DNA from: Syngnathus acus
Lineage: Eukaryota; Chordata; Actinopteri; Syngnathiformes; Syngnathidae
Reading direction: 5' to 3'
Length of the DNA: 64,000 nt
Assembly: GCF_901709675.1 (NCBI RefSeq)
Contig: NC_051104.1
Location: 8,432,259 to 8,496,258 of the forward strand
The notes below the pieces were generated by a model. The model saw only the letters and a program-made list of their open reading frames with translations, was not told the DNA's origin and searched no databases. Below, in pieces: positions 1 to 44,710 of this stretch (position 1 is the stretch's first letter; every line of letters begins with the position of its first letter). The position numbers and the translations under genes were made by a program.

Positions 1-2400
1 GCCCGTTTCACTTTGGATTCAAACCGCGATACGACCAATAGTTGCGACCCTAACCCTCAACTTGGGTGAGACTGTCTTGTCCCTGTGACTGAGCGAACGT
101 TCCAATTGGTATTTAAAAAAAAAAAGAGAGTTACTGTACACTGAAAAGTCGCTGATAGAATATTGATTGCTTGTTCTGCTGAGAAACTGTTGGTGCTCTG
201 AAGAGTTGTTTTACCTCTGTTGGCGCATCAAATCAAATGACCTCGTGAGCCTGCAATTTCCCATAACGTCTTTAGAGTATAGATTTTTTTTTTTTTTTTT
301 TTTTTCTTCCTCCTGCCGTAGCGCATCGCAGGGAACGATCGCGATTGAAACTTTTGTCGTCTCAGCCGCAGCACTGTTGTTGGGCATCTTTAACTGTTTG
401 AGTGGCTGCTGGTGAGTAATGACTCATGATATGGCTGAGGGATGGAATGTCTGCTCCGGCCGGGGGCAGGCAAAACATCTACTTGAATCCTCAGCCTCCA
501 GACGAGCACCCCCACCCACGCATCCAGATGCTTCCTTGACATTCTCACAAAGTAAGCTACCTTTTTTACCAGCTACAATGTGGCTTGTCACTGGAGTAGG
601 ACACCAAAGATGTGCATAGCGCTTTTGCTGCGTTGGCTCTGGAAAAGCCACAGACTCTTTCCTCGAGCCATGTCCTACCATCCAACACTTCCACTAACAA
701 CCGAGGCACAATTCCTTGACCCTTGTTACTACTTTCCTGTTAGCTTGGGCTTTGCTATCGCATCATCAAAATATTTTCATGACAAAAATTGTTGAGGACT
801 CGAGTGAACTCGAGTTGACACGAGTCAGCCATCTTGTTCCCAATCTTGAAGAACGTCTAGCTCAGCTTCTTTGATCACATGATGTTTCTGTTTGCCCTCC
901 TCTCCTTTGTCTGTAAGGGGCGAGTCACTTAGAACCTAATAACTCACCGACTGAAAGGTCAGTTACAGGAATGCCGCGCTGGCACCCTTGACAACACACA
1001 AGCCCATCACGCTAATTACATATCGCGCTCGCAGTTATTTTGTGATACTCTGGTTGTGGTTTCCAAAGTTTCCCATGTCCGTATACCAAAACATCAACCC
1101 TAACTTATTTTGATCAACATCGCAGCGGTATTTACGGTTGTCCCAAGCGGACGCCGTTAGCCATTGCTAATCAAAGCCAATGCTGCAGCTCTGCTTACCT
1201 TTAAGATTTGAAATGAAAGTGCTATTGGCACATCTTATCCCCATAACTTGGACGTTATGTGCGGACAAACCCGATATAAGTAGTTAAAAAAACAAAACAG
1301 AAAAAACTCGCATTTTCAAAAATAAGCACGGAGCTAAAAAATCGACTGGCGTACAAGCAATTCAAAACTAAATACACCGTAATGTGACAGGCTGGAGTAA
1401 TATGTCAACACCAGCCTGTATGATTTGCCATCAAGATCCAATTCACGATCTGTCGACAGTCTTGTGTGGAAGGCTGAAATGACAAGCTTCTTTCTCTAAA
1501 GGCGCTGCTATTTAAAGCCTTTGAAGTGGGCTCTGCCTGACATTTCGTATACTGTACAGTAAGAAGTGGCTTCTTCCAGGCTGGGAGCCTTCCAGCGCAC
1601 GGCACGGAGCGCTTTCATCTACTCCTAACGCACACAAAGCGCAAGCTAACCATTGGAGTAAAACCCATCTGCAGTCCTCAGTTTGGAGCTAATCCCCGCT
1701 AGCTAGCATGTTGCTAGCGCAGCAAAAGCAATCCCCGCCGGTGACGCACGCGCCCAAATCCGTTTCTGATATCCAATGGCTCGCTAATGGCGCGCACGCA
1801 GCTCTATCCTCTTGCTTCCCAAAAAAAGTCCCATGAATTGCTGGCATTTTTCGAATCCCAGTGTGTCATGGCCAGGGAACCGACGTATGTAGGTCAATCT
1901 GCTTTGCCTCATCTAAAGCCATGCAGATACACATATGTGGCCATCATATTAATATGACACATCCATACAGTTGTTGCGCATTCTGGAAAATTGATCTTTC
2001 CATAGTCATTTTTCCCCGTTGAGCAAATAAGTCGCTTACACAAAATGTGGCTCTTCTCAAAGTGTTGAGGTTAACTACTTTTCTGGCGTTTGGTCAGCGA
2101 GCACGCAAAGCAAAGCAACGCAACGGCGTCGCCCGTGTAATGTAGCACATGAGCAAAGTGTCGAGAGGTATCCAGGTGCCTCCTGTCACGACCCATCCGT
2201 CCGTCCGTCTCCAGAGTCCAGCCACTGCTATGAAATCCTCTTTTGGCGTGGAAAGCCACATCATTTGGCAAGCGTGGCTTTGCGTGTAGCTGGCTCCTTG
2301 CAATTTGTCAAACCAGTCAAATGTGGTGTTGTCTTTTTTCTCCCCCTCTCGGAGAAGCTGTGATCTTCTCTTCCTTGTGAGCCAACTTGTGCTTGCACGC
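1..2400. other. Gene-free upstream stretch
   Basis: I see no coding exon with plausible splice sites and no RNA gene here. The stretch holds a poly(T) run at about 278-305 and otherwise unique-looking, moderately AT-rich DNA. It lies upstream of the GC-rich promoter region of the sickle tail gene, so distal regulatory DNA is possible, but nothing in the sequence shows it. The short open frames here have no recognisable similarity or codon signature. Confidence 0.6.
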
Positions 2401-3108
2401 CCCCCCCCCCTTCCCCCCCTTGTCACAGCTGATGTTTCAGGCACAGCCAGCGCACGCACACGGGCGCTCCGCTCTCTCCTTTTTTGAATTCTCGGCTCGC
2501 TCGCCGGAGCGCCATTCCCGACTCGGCTCGCCACCTGACATTTGCGGAGGAGCGCAAAGCGGGGACAAGAGACCAAAGAGTAGATGATGGATGGAGGGAG
2601 GGAAGCAAGCGGAAGGAGAGAAAGCGGCACGAGACCGAGCCCGGCCACTGAACCCGAGCCACGCACGCGCCGATGACGCCGAGCGGCACATCTGGAACAG
2701 CTTGGGCGGCTGCACCTGAACCGGGACGTTGGCTCCTTTTTCCACATTGACCTCTTGAAAGCGGGATCTGGTCAGAAAAAGAAGAGGAAGCAAAGGTGCA
2801 AGGTCGGAATGAGATGCTGAAGGAGGACGAATCAAGAGTCGCTGGCCAGGAACATTCTGTTAGTTTTGGCAAAGCTGCTCCGCAGGTTTACGCGCACACA
2901 CACCCGTTGTTTGTTTTGGAGAATGAGCCCAGCAGGCCACGCCAGGAGAGGAGAGCACCTTCCGCAGAGCTAATCATCCCCCACCCCCAAATTCCCCTCC
3001 CTCCCCTCCCCCCTGCCTGCCTGCCTACCTGCCTGCCTGCGCCAGTCACAACACGCCGGAGAGCCGCGGGGAGTTCCGAGAGGACGCGGACGCACAGACC
3101 GACTCCAG
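2400..3108 (+). promoter_or_regulatory. GC-rich CpG-island-like promoter / 5' UTR of the long kiaa1217 form
   Basis: Base composition changes sharply here to GC-rich, CpG-rich DNA ending at the ATG at 3109. The segment contains many CG dinucleotides and GA/CT-rich patches and no convincing TATA box close to the ATG. This fits a TATA-less CpG-island promoter with a long 5' UTR. Several long open frames on both strands are composition artefacts. The transcription start cannot be placed from sequence alone. Confidence 0.5.
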
Positions 3109-35528
<32,420 letters not shown>

Positions 35529-36850
35529 CCACGCTTTAGCCTCCCCGCGGCACCCAACCATTTTATTTTTTTTTTTTACACACAGAGACCAGGTGAAAAG
35601 GCCGCATCATCATTTTTAGTGGGTGGCTGTGGACTAACCCACCTCTTAAGACAATCACATCATGTAATTGTGAAGCAAGTTTGAAATCTGATTGGTTAAA
35701 AAAAAAAAACAACAACACAAAATTCGCCATAGTTGAAGTTACATCAGCAAGCACCCCTGCTGCTGAAGGCCCTGGGAAATGTGATTGGACAAATAAAATG
35801 TAGCCAAAAGAAATGTTCCAAAATGAAGAAAGTAGATTGTCGAGAATACTGTAAATCCAATAGTCCATTGACCGTATATTGGAATTCATAGGTTTGAAAA
35901 AGGTCCGTTTTCAACCAGCAGCGATTGCCTTCCTGGCAAACTACTGCCTTAAAAAAAAAAGTTGAATCTTGCTTTCAACGCTACAGAGCAGTCGAAACGA
36001 GTGACCCCGCTGTCCCGTCTCTCGTCGCTTTCTTCTAGTCTGCCTTGCTTCATCCTCATTTGTACGTATAGAAAAGTAAAAAAATATACGGGCACTTTGA
36101 AAGAGGCAACGGCATTCAAATCAGATGTAGTGTATTACACAGACGGTGTACAGATTGTTTTATTTTTCGTACCAGAACTTTGGGTAAGCGTAGTATATTT
36201 AATCTGTTGATGTTTATTCACCCTTGTAAATGCCTTGTATACAGATCGAGTATTTTCTCATAAACGTTAACGCGTCTCAACTGACAACACTTTGTGGGGG
36301 GATCGATAAAGTAGCAACACGTGGACAAAAAAAGAAAGTGTGCCTATTTGCCAAAGTTGTCCAGGTTTTGGAGGGAATTTAGGGGGACGTGCACTCGTGT
36401 ACCGCCACGGAAACTACTCGAAACAAATCAAAGCGGGCGCCGTAAACAGTGAATGCCTATCAGTGTAAGTAAGTAGTAAGTAGTTTTGTTAGCACACCAA
36501 AGTTTTTTGCTTGACTTCATCAGACACTATAGGAGAGTGGTGTGAAAAAAATGTTTGCACAGAGAGACCTTGTAAATATATTTTGTTTTTGTAAAGCTTT
36601 AAGTCATATCTCAATGTTGGGTAGCCACAGACATTGAAGCCTGTTTATAAAGCAGGGGTGGGCAACCTGTCATAAAACGCCTCACAAACGTTTAACACGC
36701 AATTCTTGTCATCTCTATAACCTTGCAAAGGTTGTTTCATCTTATGTTTTCATCATTTAAATAAGTAAAAAGGTTCCCCACTCTTGCTGGATTGTGAGCT
36801 TCCATAGTTGTTGTTTTTTCCTAAATAAAAGGTTTTAAAAAAGTCCCGTC
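35529..36850 (+). other. kiaa1217: kiaa1217 3' untranslated region
   Basis: After the TAG at 35526-35528 comes about 1.3 kb of AT-rich, non-coding sequence. It ends shortly after the AATAAA at 36824-36829, followed by a run of TCTG repeats. The length is typical of a vertebrate 3' UTR. A CAGGGGTGGGCAAC motif at 36653, similar to the end of hAT elements, lies inside it without a visible partner end. Confidence 0.7.
36824..36829 (+). terminator. kiaa1217: Poly(A) signal of kiaa1217
   Basis: Canonical AATAAA about 1.3 kb after the stop codon and the last one before the nphp3 start. A T/G-rich stretch (gtctgtctgtctctgtctg) follows within 30 bp, as expected for a downstream element. Confidence 0.6.
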
Positions 36851-37594
36851 TGTCTGTCTCTGTCTGTCTCTGTCTGTCCCTGTGTACGCACACGTCCGTG
36901 CATGCATGCGTGTTATTTTTATGCCAAAGAAAGGTTGTCCAGGAATGAAAGATGTCGACATGACTTGTCCTCTCTGAAACTTCTGCATCAAGGCCTCACA
37001 GGTCAGAAAATGACCAGAAAGTCAATTTTGCATCTTAATACTTGAATTAAAGTTACATTGTAGGTAAACGATAAGCACATTCTAATCAAAAGTGGCAATT
37101 TACCCAGTGGATTTTTTTTTTTTTAAAAGCGCCTTCTACACGGTTTGTCCCTGGCGCGTCCCCGTATGCGACTTTTACACGGTTTGTCCCTTACGAGTCC
37201 CCTTATGCACTGCCTGTTACCAAGGTAGCCCAGAAGAAGCCCAAGTGAGACTGATTGCAGAACGCACATTTTATCCAACATTTTCTCTAACATTTTCACC
37301 GTGACAACGTTGCGGACACTATAGTGTAGTTAAAACGCCCCCCCCCCCCCCCCCCGTTATCCAAAAATATATTTTTCACTCGTGACATTACTGTTTTCTT
37401 CGAGAGCCATCTTCGTGATGCTAACGCGAACTAAACCAGCAACAGGTTGTATACGGTCGGTGCTAATTAGCATGTAGCATAGTGGGGACTTGTGTATGTG
37501 GAGAATTTTGAGACAAGTTTAGTTTGATGACATTTTTACGGCAACAATTTGCAACATATTCCCCCAAAAGGCTAACGGGGGCCCCTTTGCTAAC
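36851..37594 (+). promoter_or_regulatory. kiaa1217-nphp3 intergenic region and nphp3 promoter
   Basis: About 740 bp containing TCTG repeats, two partial copies of a CTTTTACACGGTTTGTCCC-like segment (near 37130 and 37172), a poly(C) run at about 37337-37355, and then the nphp3 5' UTR. No TATA box stands at a convincing distance from the nphp3 ATG. It marks the junction between kiaa1217 and a block that in human lies on another chromosome. Confidence 0.45.
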
Positions 37595-40500
37595 ATGGGA
37601 ACGGCCTCCTCCCTGGTCAGCCCCGGGGAGGTGATCGAGGATGGCTACGGCGGCGAGGGCGGCGAAGCGTGCGAGATTCCCGTAGAGGTGAAGCCAAAAG
37701 CCCGACTCTTGCGCAGCTCCTTCCGCCGGGGACCTCGGGCGATTGGGGCCAGCTTCAAGTCGACTGGCTCCGTGGACCTCGAGTACGCCGCCGAGTACGA
37801 GCGGCTGCGGAAAGAGTACGAGATCTTCCGCGTAAGCAAGAACAACGAGATCACGTCCATGCAGAAGAAGGAGTCCAAGCTGGACGAGGAGAATAAGAGG
37901 CTGAGAGCTGAGTTGCAGGTATTGCAAGACTGCTGAAAGAAAGTAGAAGCTCTGTGCTGAACTCTTAAAAAAGAAAACAAATAATAATAATAATTTGTAA
38001 GTACGTACCAAGTCCTTATAATATTCAGAAGAAATCTGCCGTTTTGCTCTAAGTGTCTTCCATGTGACCCCAGGCTTTGCAGAAGACCTACCAAAAGATC
38101 CTGAGAGAGAAGGAGAGCGCCCTGGAGGCCAAATACCAAGCCATGGAGAGGGCTTCCACTTTTGAGCACGACCGGGATAAAGTGAAAAGACAATTTAAGG
38201 TATGTCTCAGTGATTCAAATATTCTCCGTCACGTTAATCTTGTTGGATTTGTTCACCAGATTTTTAGAGAGACGAAGGAAAAGGAAATCCAGGATCTCCT
38301 TCGCGCTAAGAGGGACTTGGAGTCCAAAATGCAACAACTGCAAGCCCAGGGCATCCAGGTGTACTCTCCCGACGATTCCGATTCGGACGACAACCAAACG
38401 ACTGTGACTGGTAAGGAACCCACGTTGAATTCTAAAAAGTAAAGCTGCCAGCAAGTTGCGCTATCTGTAGCCAGTGACGTTTCACGTCTCTAGCTGCGGG
38501 AGCCCAGTCCGAGTACTGGACCGGGGGTGTGCTGGGTAGCGAGCCTTCTATGGGCAGCATGATGCAGCTGCAGCAGACCTTCCGGGGACCCGAGTTGGCC
38601 CATAGCCTCATCGACGTCGAGGGCCCCTTCGCAAACGTGAGCCGAGGTAAGGGAGCGAGTGGGATGTCGCCAGTAGCACGTGTTCAAGCGGTAGCGTGCT
38701 AGCAGTCGGTGTGCTGACGCCACAGCGACTTCAGTTCGAAAGAGCGCAAAAGCAGATTGCTAACGAGAACTTGTCAAATGCTAGACGACTGGGATGCTGC
38801 GGTGGCCAGTCTGCTGCAGGTGTCGCCTCACGTGCCTCAGGCCTTGTGGAGCAACACGGTACGCTGCTACTTCATTTGCACACCGGAGACCGAAGCTGAG
38901 ATGGACATTTTTACCAAGGTGCGACGAGTGTTCTGATGATGTCGCCAAAAGATAACCTGTATGGTATCGGTTGCATTCAAATGATCTGTAAAATGAAAAC
39001 CTTGCACAAATGACTCGAATGCAGAAGCACTCTCTGGTGCTGAGGAGGCTGTGTGAAGGTCTAGGACATTTCTACCTTAACGTCTGCTTCCACGAAGACG
39101 CCGCCGCCTCGTTTGCGTCGGCACGCAAACGGGAGATTGAGAGGAGCTCCGTGTGCGTGCTGCTTCTCAAATCCACCGTCAACAGGTCACGCGCCTCCCT
39201 CCCTCCCGCTCGACGGCCCTCCCGCCCTCCCGCTCGGGCTGAAGCTTCCCTTTGCTGTTGTGACTTCACAGCTCCGTGGTGGAGGATTGTGAGGAGGCTT
39301 TTGTGAAGAATCCAGATGGCCATCCATTAGTGCTCTACCTCAGGACGGAAGGAGATGGGAACCTGTCCGGGCCCACCAGGAAGCTTCTGGAAAGGGTCAA
39401 CGTTGCGGACAAGGCTGCTAAAATTAAGGTCCCATTTGCTGACGCATTGTCAGTCTTGGCACATGCAGACCTTGATACTTGTGTTGAACATGCGAGCAGG
39501 TCTTGGATCACAGCGGTTCTGCTGAAGATGGAGCCAGCCTCATTTCAGCTCAGCTGGAGAAAGTCATCAAGCAGGTACTTGGCCACCCATGCCTGCCTTG
39601 GTACGCACGTCTCGTTTTCAAGTCGCGCTGATTATTCCGGTGCAGGAGTTGCTCGGTTTGGAAGGAGCGGACGGCGACCCGAAGGACTCCGGGATGGAGG
39701 AGGGCCGCGAGGAAGACGCAGGCGACGTCCTGTGGGACCTTCATGACGAGCAGGAGCAGTTGGAGTCCTACCAGCAGGCGTGCGGCAGCACCGGCTCCCA
39801 GCTGGGCTTCCAAAAGGTGAGCTTCCCTCCCACCCTCTTCGCCAAGTTCTTCCTCCTGGTCAACTTCATAATCCCCACGAGGTTATTCTTCTCAGTACGT
39901 GGAGCGGCTCGACGACATGATCGCCGCCCCTCCTCCGACTCCGCCTCTGCTGGTGTCGGGCGGTCCGGGCTCGGGGAAGTCCCTTCTCCTCGCCAAATGG
40001 CAAGTGTAATTCTCCTTTTTGTTTGCGGCTGTCATGTTTGTCGGTGAGAAAAGCAGCGTGACTATTTGCGGTCCTCCTCGGTAGGATGGAGCTGCAGCAG
40101 AAGCAGTCCCCCAACACCTTGTTCCTCTCCCATTTCGTCGGGCAACCTTTTTCCTCCAGCTCCGAGCCCGTGCTCATCATCAAGCGCCTGACCGTGAAAG
40201 TGAGAGATGGCTTCCCTTCTGTTGAATTGTCTCAAGTCAAACCCCGTGACTTCATTGGTCCTCCGAATGCAGCTGCTGCAACATTTCTGGTCCATTTCGG
40301 GCTTGTCCATGGAGCCCAGCAAGATCCTGGAGGAGTTCCCACGCTGGCTGGAGAGGCTCTCGGCGCGCCACCAGGGCAATATCATCATCATCATAGACTC
40401 CATCGACCAAATACAGGTGAGGGAGGGCGGCGATTGCAGTTCACGACGACGACGACATTGGCGTCATCTTTCCACAGCACGCGGAAAGACACATGAAGTG

Positions 40501-43500
40501 GCTGATCGACCCGCTGCCCGTCAACGTCAGAGTGGTTGTGTCCGTCAACGTGGAGACGTGTCCTCAAGCGTGGCGGTGGGTCCCACGTGGCAGACATCCA
40601 TTCAGTATTTGCACAAATCATGGCAAGCAGCGATGAGCCTCTCAGCGCATTTGTGATCCCCCCCCCCCCAGGTTGTGGCCCACTCTCCACTTGGACCCGC
40701 TGAGTCCCAGGGAAGTCAGTAGTGTGGTGAACGCCGAGCGCCTCAGCGTGGACCTCCAACTCGGCAAGGATCAGGTAGGAAGAAGCAAGTCATCATCTGA
40801 GTGCTGTGGGAGTGACTTGACCCTTTGTTCTCAAGGAGAAGAAGCTGGAAAAGCACTGCCGCTCAGCGTCCACCTGCAACGCTCTATACGTCACGCTGCT
40901 CGCCAGGATGAGCGTCAGGTTCCTTTGATGCCTTCTTTTTTTCTGTTTGTGTCGTTAGGATTTGAAAAATTGACATCACCTATTTGTTTTTTGTGTGTAG
41001 CGGATGGTGGTTGGAGAAGAGCCTGGAGCGGTGCCTGCAGTGTCAGGACACCTTGTCGCTGTACCGCCTGGCGCTCAAAACCACGCTGGACTCCCTCGGC
41101 TCGGACAGAGAGCGACACGTCGCCAGAGAGGTGCCCGAACGACTAGGTCGGAAAGTGGCAAACGGGCACTCGTCGGGAACGTGACACACCTCTTGTGGTT
41201 TTTGTCTGGCGCGTAGATACTCTGCCTGGTGTATTGCAGCCACAATGGCGTGAGCGAGTCGGAGGTTCTCGACCTTTTCCCGGAGTTGCAATTTCCGGCG
41301 CTGGCGTCGCTGCTCTTTGGTCTGAGTCGACTCTGCGTGCTCACCCTCCGCTGCGGCCTCATCAGGTTCCGCCATCTGCAGGTACCTTTTTATTAGGTAC
41401 CCAGGAGGAAATTGAAAGGATGTGATCCAGTATTTGGAATGATTTTTGCCTAGTGGGAAAAGTCTTGACCTTTGTCTCCTCACCAGGCATGGGAAGCAGT
41501 GCGATTGGAGTTTCTGAGCGGAGGCCGCGGCTGCGCTTCCTACCGAGAAAAGCTGATCCACTACTTCAGCCGGCAGCTCAGGTGCGGCCGGCCGGCCGGC
41601 CGGACGGACGTCCGTCTTTCTTTTTTTCCGTTCTCTCTCTCTCTGTTGATGCGCGATGTCTTGTGGGTGCTAGTCACGACGGCGTGACGTGGCGCGTCGC
41701 CGACGAGCTGCCCTGGTTGCTTCAGCAGCAGGAGGACCGCAGCAAACTGCAGCTGAGCCTTCTGAACCTCTTTGTCTCCCAGAACCTGTACAAGAGGTCG
41801 TAAATCCCAGACCGAGGCGGCGCTCGGCCAAACTTTCTGCTAATTGAGTTTGGATTTCCAGGGGTCATTTCTCCGAGTTGCTGGCCTACTGGCAGTACGT
41901 GGGCAAGGACAAAAGCTCCATGGCCACCGAGTACTTTGACTCGCTCAAGCGTTACGAGAAGAACTGCGAGAGCGAGGACGGCGTGACCAAGCTGGCCGAC
42001 TTATATGAGACGTTGGGACGTTTCCTCAAAGACCTGGGCCTGCCCAGTCAGGTGAGCTGACGGGTTTTAGCTTCGTGGCTTGTGAGAAGCGTAAAAGCCA
42101 GCTGGTTCTCCGCCAGGCGGTGGGTCCTCTCCAGCGGTCGCTGGAGATCCGAGAGACGGCGCTGGACCCCGACCATCCCAGCGTGGCACGCTCCCTGCAC
42201 CAGTTGGCCGCCGTGTACGTCCAGTGGAAGAAGTACGGCAACGCCGAGCAGCTGTACAAGCAGGCGCTGGAGATCAGCGAGAACGCCTACGGGGCCGAGC
42301 ACGGCAGCGTGGCCCGAGAGCTGGAGTCCCTCGCCGCCCTCTACCAGAAACAAAACAAGTACAAAAGTGCTGCCGTCGTTGCCCCCGTCGTTGCCGCAGC
42401 CGGGCCATCTACTTTTTGTCACTGTCGTGGTCAGGTACGATCAGGCGGAGAAACTCCGGAAGAGGTCCATGAAGATAAGGCAGAAAACAGCTCGCCAGAA
42501 AGGCCACATGGTGACTATAGAAATAACGGGCCTCTCCATATACATATACTATACCAGTGGTCCCCAACCTTTTTTGCACCACGGACCAGAAATATTTTCG
42601 CGGACCGGCCTTTATATAAATAAATATATTTATATATTTATTATTTAAATATTTATATATATAAATAGGATGAAATAAAATGATACGACTGGCATAAAAA
42701 CAAATATAAACCACATAAAAATAAAACGTTGAATTAGTGGGAGCACCGAGCTCTTTTCTCAGAAATGAGCCGTTCCCATCTAGGCGTAATCGGAGACAAT
42801 GACACCCGAAGTGGTTAAGGTTTGTCTTTAAATGCAGGATGCTTGGTCTCCATGTGCCGAAGCAGGTTTGAAGGCTTCATTGCCTCGTTAGCTAGCCTTT
42901 CGCCACATATGCGGAGTGCACTTGGCGCGTCAGAGTCACCTGTGGCGATAAATCCATATTTTAAGTAGGACTCCAGAAATGTTCTTTTAAATGCAGCTTT
43001 CCTTTTCTTAGAAGTCGTAGCCTCTTCTTCTTCAGTGTCCTCATTGGACGTTTTTCCCTTTCTGAAGAAGCTTTCCAAACTTCTCTGTTTCTTGCTCATT
43101 TTTGCTTGCCTCGCGGGCTTGACTGTGGTGACATGTCACGTGACCGAGACGAGCGCCCTGTGTCAAGAGTCCTTATTTTTCAGATGCACCGACAGATGTA
43201 ATTGGGAGAGATTCGCCAAATTTTTTATATTTTTCAAAATAAATTCTTACTCATTTTTGCTAGCTTTGCGGGCTCGACTGGGGAAACATGTCACGTGACC
43301 GGGACGAGCGTCTTAACCTGAATGAATTGATCGTCAATGAAAAAAAAAAAAAAAACTTTTTTTTCTTTTTTTTTTTTTCTCCTGTGCGGCTCCGCGGCCC
43401 GGTACCAAGTGACCCACGGACCGGTACCGGTCTGCGGCCCGGTGGTTGGGGACCACTGTACTATACGATACGATACGATACGAGACTATACGTGAGATTG

Positions 43501-44710
43501 TGTCACAAGACTTGCGTGTTCTCCACACTGCAGTACGGCTTCAGTCAGTTGCGTCGCCGGGCCCTCCAGCTGGAAGAGCTCACCCTTGGGACCGACTCGG
43601 CCGACTGCGCCCGGACCCTCAATGAACTAGGAGTGCTTTACTACCTCCAGAACAACCTGGAGTCAGTCTCAGCCGCCGACGTTTAGCGCACGTGGATCCT
43701 TCCGGAAGCGTTTCCCATCCTCTTTGTGTCTTCTGACCACCAGCGCGGCCAAGGTGTTCCTGACGCGCTCGCTGGAGATGCGCCAGCGTGTCCTGGGCCC
43801 GGAGCACCCCGACTGCGCGCAGTCCCTCAACAATTTGGCGGCGCTGCACACGGAGAGGCGGGACTACGAGGCGGCCGAGGACATGTACGAGAGGGCGCTG
43901 GACATCCGCAAGAGGGCCCTCTCGCCGGACCACCCTTCGCTCGCCTACACGCTCAAACACCTGGCCATGCTCTACAAGCGCCGGGTGAGGCGGAAACATT
44001 CCTTCGGCGCTTGTTTCTTCCAGCTGAGATAAGATGCCGTACTTCAAATGCCAGGAAGGGATGAAGACGTCGTGGCTGGCACCGAAAATCAAAGAGTCAA
44101 ATCAAACATTCCGTCTACGCAGGGGAAGCTGGAGAAGGCGGTGCCCCTCTACGAGCTCTCGCTGGACATCCGGGAAAAGAGTTTTGGGCCCAAACATCCT
44201 AGCGTGGCGACGGCACTGGTCAACCTGGCGGTCATCTACTGTCAGCTGGTAAACGCCCCTTTTTCCCCTCAATACATACATACATATGTATATATATTTG
44301 TTTGCGCACGGTCACGAGAGGCTGCTGCGTTTGGGTTGGTTTGTCAGAAGAAGCACGACGAAGCCTTGCCCCTCTACGAACGAGCGCTCAAAGTGTATGA
44401 AGACAGCCTGGGACGCTCGCATCCTCGTGTCGGCGAGACGCTCAAGAACCTGGCAGTGCTGAGGTACGCAACCTGGAAAAACCCTTCTCCTCCAAGCGCT
44501 TTTTTCTTCTTTGCGCGACGCTCTCCATTTTGCAGCTACGAAGAGGGCGACTTTGAGACGGCGGCCGAGCTGTACAAGCGAGCCATGGAGATCAAAGAGA
44601 CGGAGCCGCCGCCGTCGGCGTGCGGTAACGCGCCGCCGTCGCGCCACTCGTCCACTGCCGACACCTTCGGCCTGAGGGGACCGGCCCCCCTCCCTCAAGG
44701 CCCCAGGTGA
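37595..44710 (+). CDS. nphp3: Nephrocystin-3
   Basis: Ciliary protein of the inversin compartment, mutated in human nephronophthisis 3. There are 27 coding exons: 37595-37918, 38074-38199, 38260-38410, 38494-38646, 38785-38918, 39025-39185, 39272-39428, 39500-39574, 39646-39816, 39896-39999, 40085-40199, 40273-40416, 40478-40575, 40672-40774, 40836-40918, 41001-41130, 41217-41381, 41487-41581, 41674-41796, 41862-42051, 42117-42358, 42435-42510, 43534-43661, 43744-43984, 44123-44248, 44348-44463, 44536-44710. They join in frame to about 1301 residues (human 1330). Seen: MGTASS N-myristoylation start used for cilium targeting, coiled coil (about 75-190), P-loop GGPGSGKS with Lys near 512, Walker-B-like IIIIIDSID near 599, and tandem tetratricopeptide repeats from about 890 to the C-terminus (for example [17 protein letters not shown]). 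The Ala-Pro-Arg-rich insert between the basic N-terminal segment and the coiled coil is shorter than in human. The intron after exon 10 appears to be GC-AG. Confidence 0.97.
42547..43466 (-). mobile_element. Non-autonomous hAT transposon with 8-bp target duplication
   Basis: The element spans 42555-43458. It has perfect 15-bp terminal inverted repeats (CAGTGGTCCCCAACC and its complement) and is flanked by identical 8-bp copies of TACTATAC at 42547-42554 and 43459-43466, the hallmark of hAT insertion. It sits in nphp3 intron 22 between normal splice sites. Subterminal GGACCGG-like motifs repeat near both ends. Only the N-terminal part of a transposase frame remains, on the minus strand, so it cannot move by itself. 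The intact target duplication suggests a fairly young insertion. Confidence 0.95.
42815..43099 (-). pseudogene. Truncated hAT transposase N-terminus (BED-finger-like)
   Basis: A 94-codon open frame begins [16 protein letters not shown] and ends soon after a BED-type segment ([24 protein letters not shown]). Similar N-termini occur in ZBED5/SCAND3-like domesticated hAT proteins. The usual first zinc cysteine appears replaced, and only the second Cys and the His pair remain, so the finger is probably broken. The catalytic RNase-H-like core and dimerisation region are absent. It is a remnant in an internally deleted element, not a host gene. Confidence 0.8.

Noticed and set aside
2094-2872. Overlapping Arg/Ser-rich open frames on the minus strand
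   Set aside because: They lie in the GC-rich promoter region where stops are rare. No family resemblance and no conserved start.
36653-36690. hAT-like end CAGGGGTGGGCAAC in the kiaa1217 3' UTR
   Set aside because: No matching inverted end or 8-bp target duplication is visible nearby; it could be a decayed fragment or chance.
40000-40006. GT donor a few bases after the P-loop exon of nphp3
   Set aside because: Using it shifts the frame relative to the next exon and loses the conserved Trp-Met-Glu-Leu junction; the GC donor fits.
43288-43686. 132-residue frame combining poly(Phe) with NPHP3 TPR sequence
   Set aside because: It reads from the hAT element into nphp3 exon 23 across the true acceptor at 43533. 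It is kept only as a possible chimeric transcript to test.
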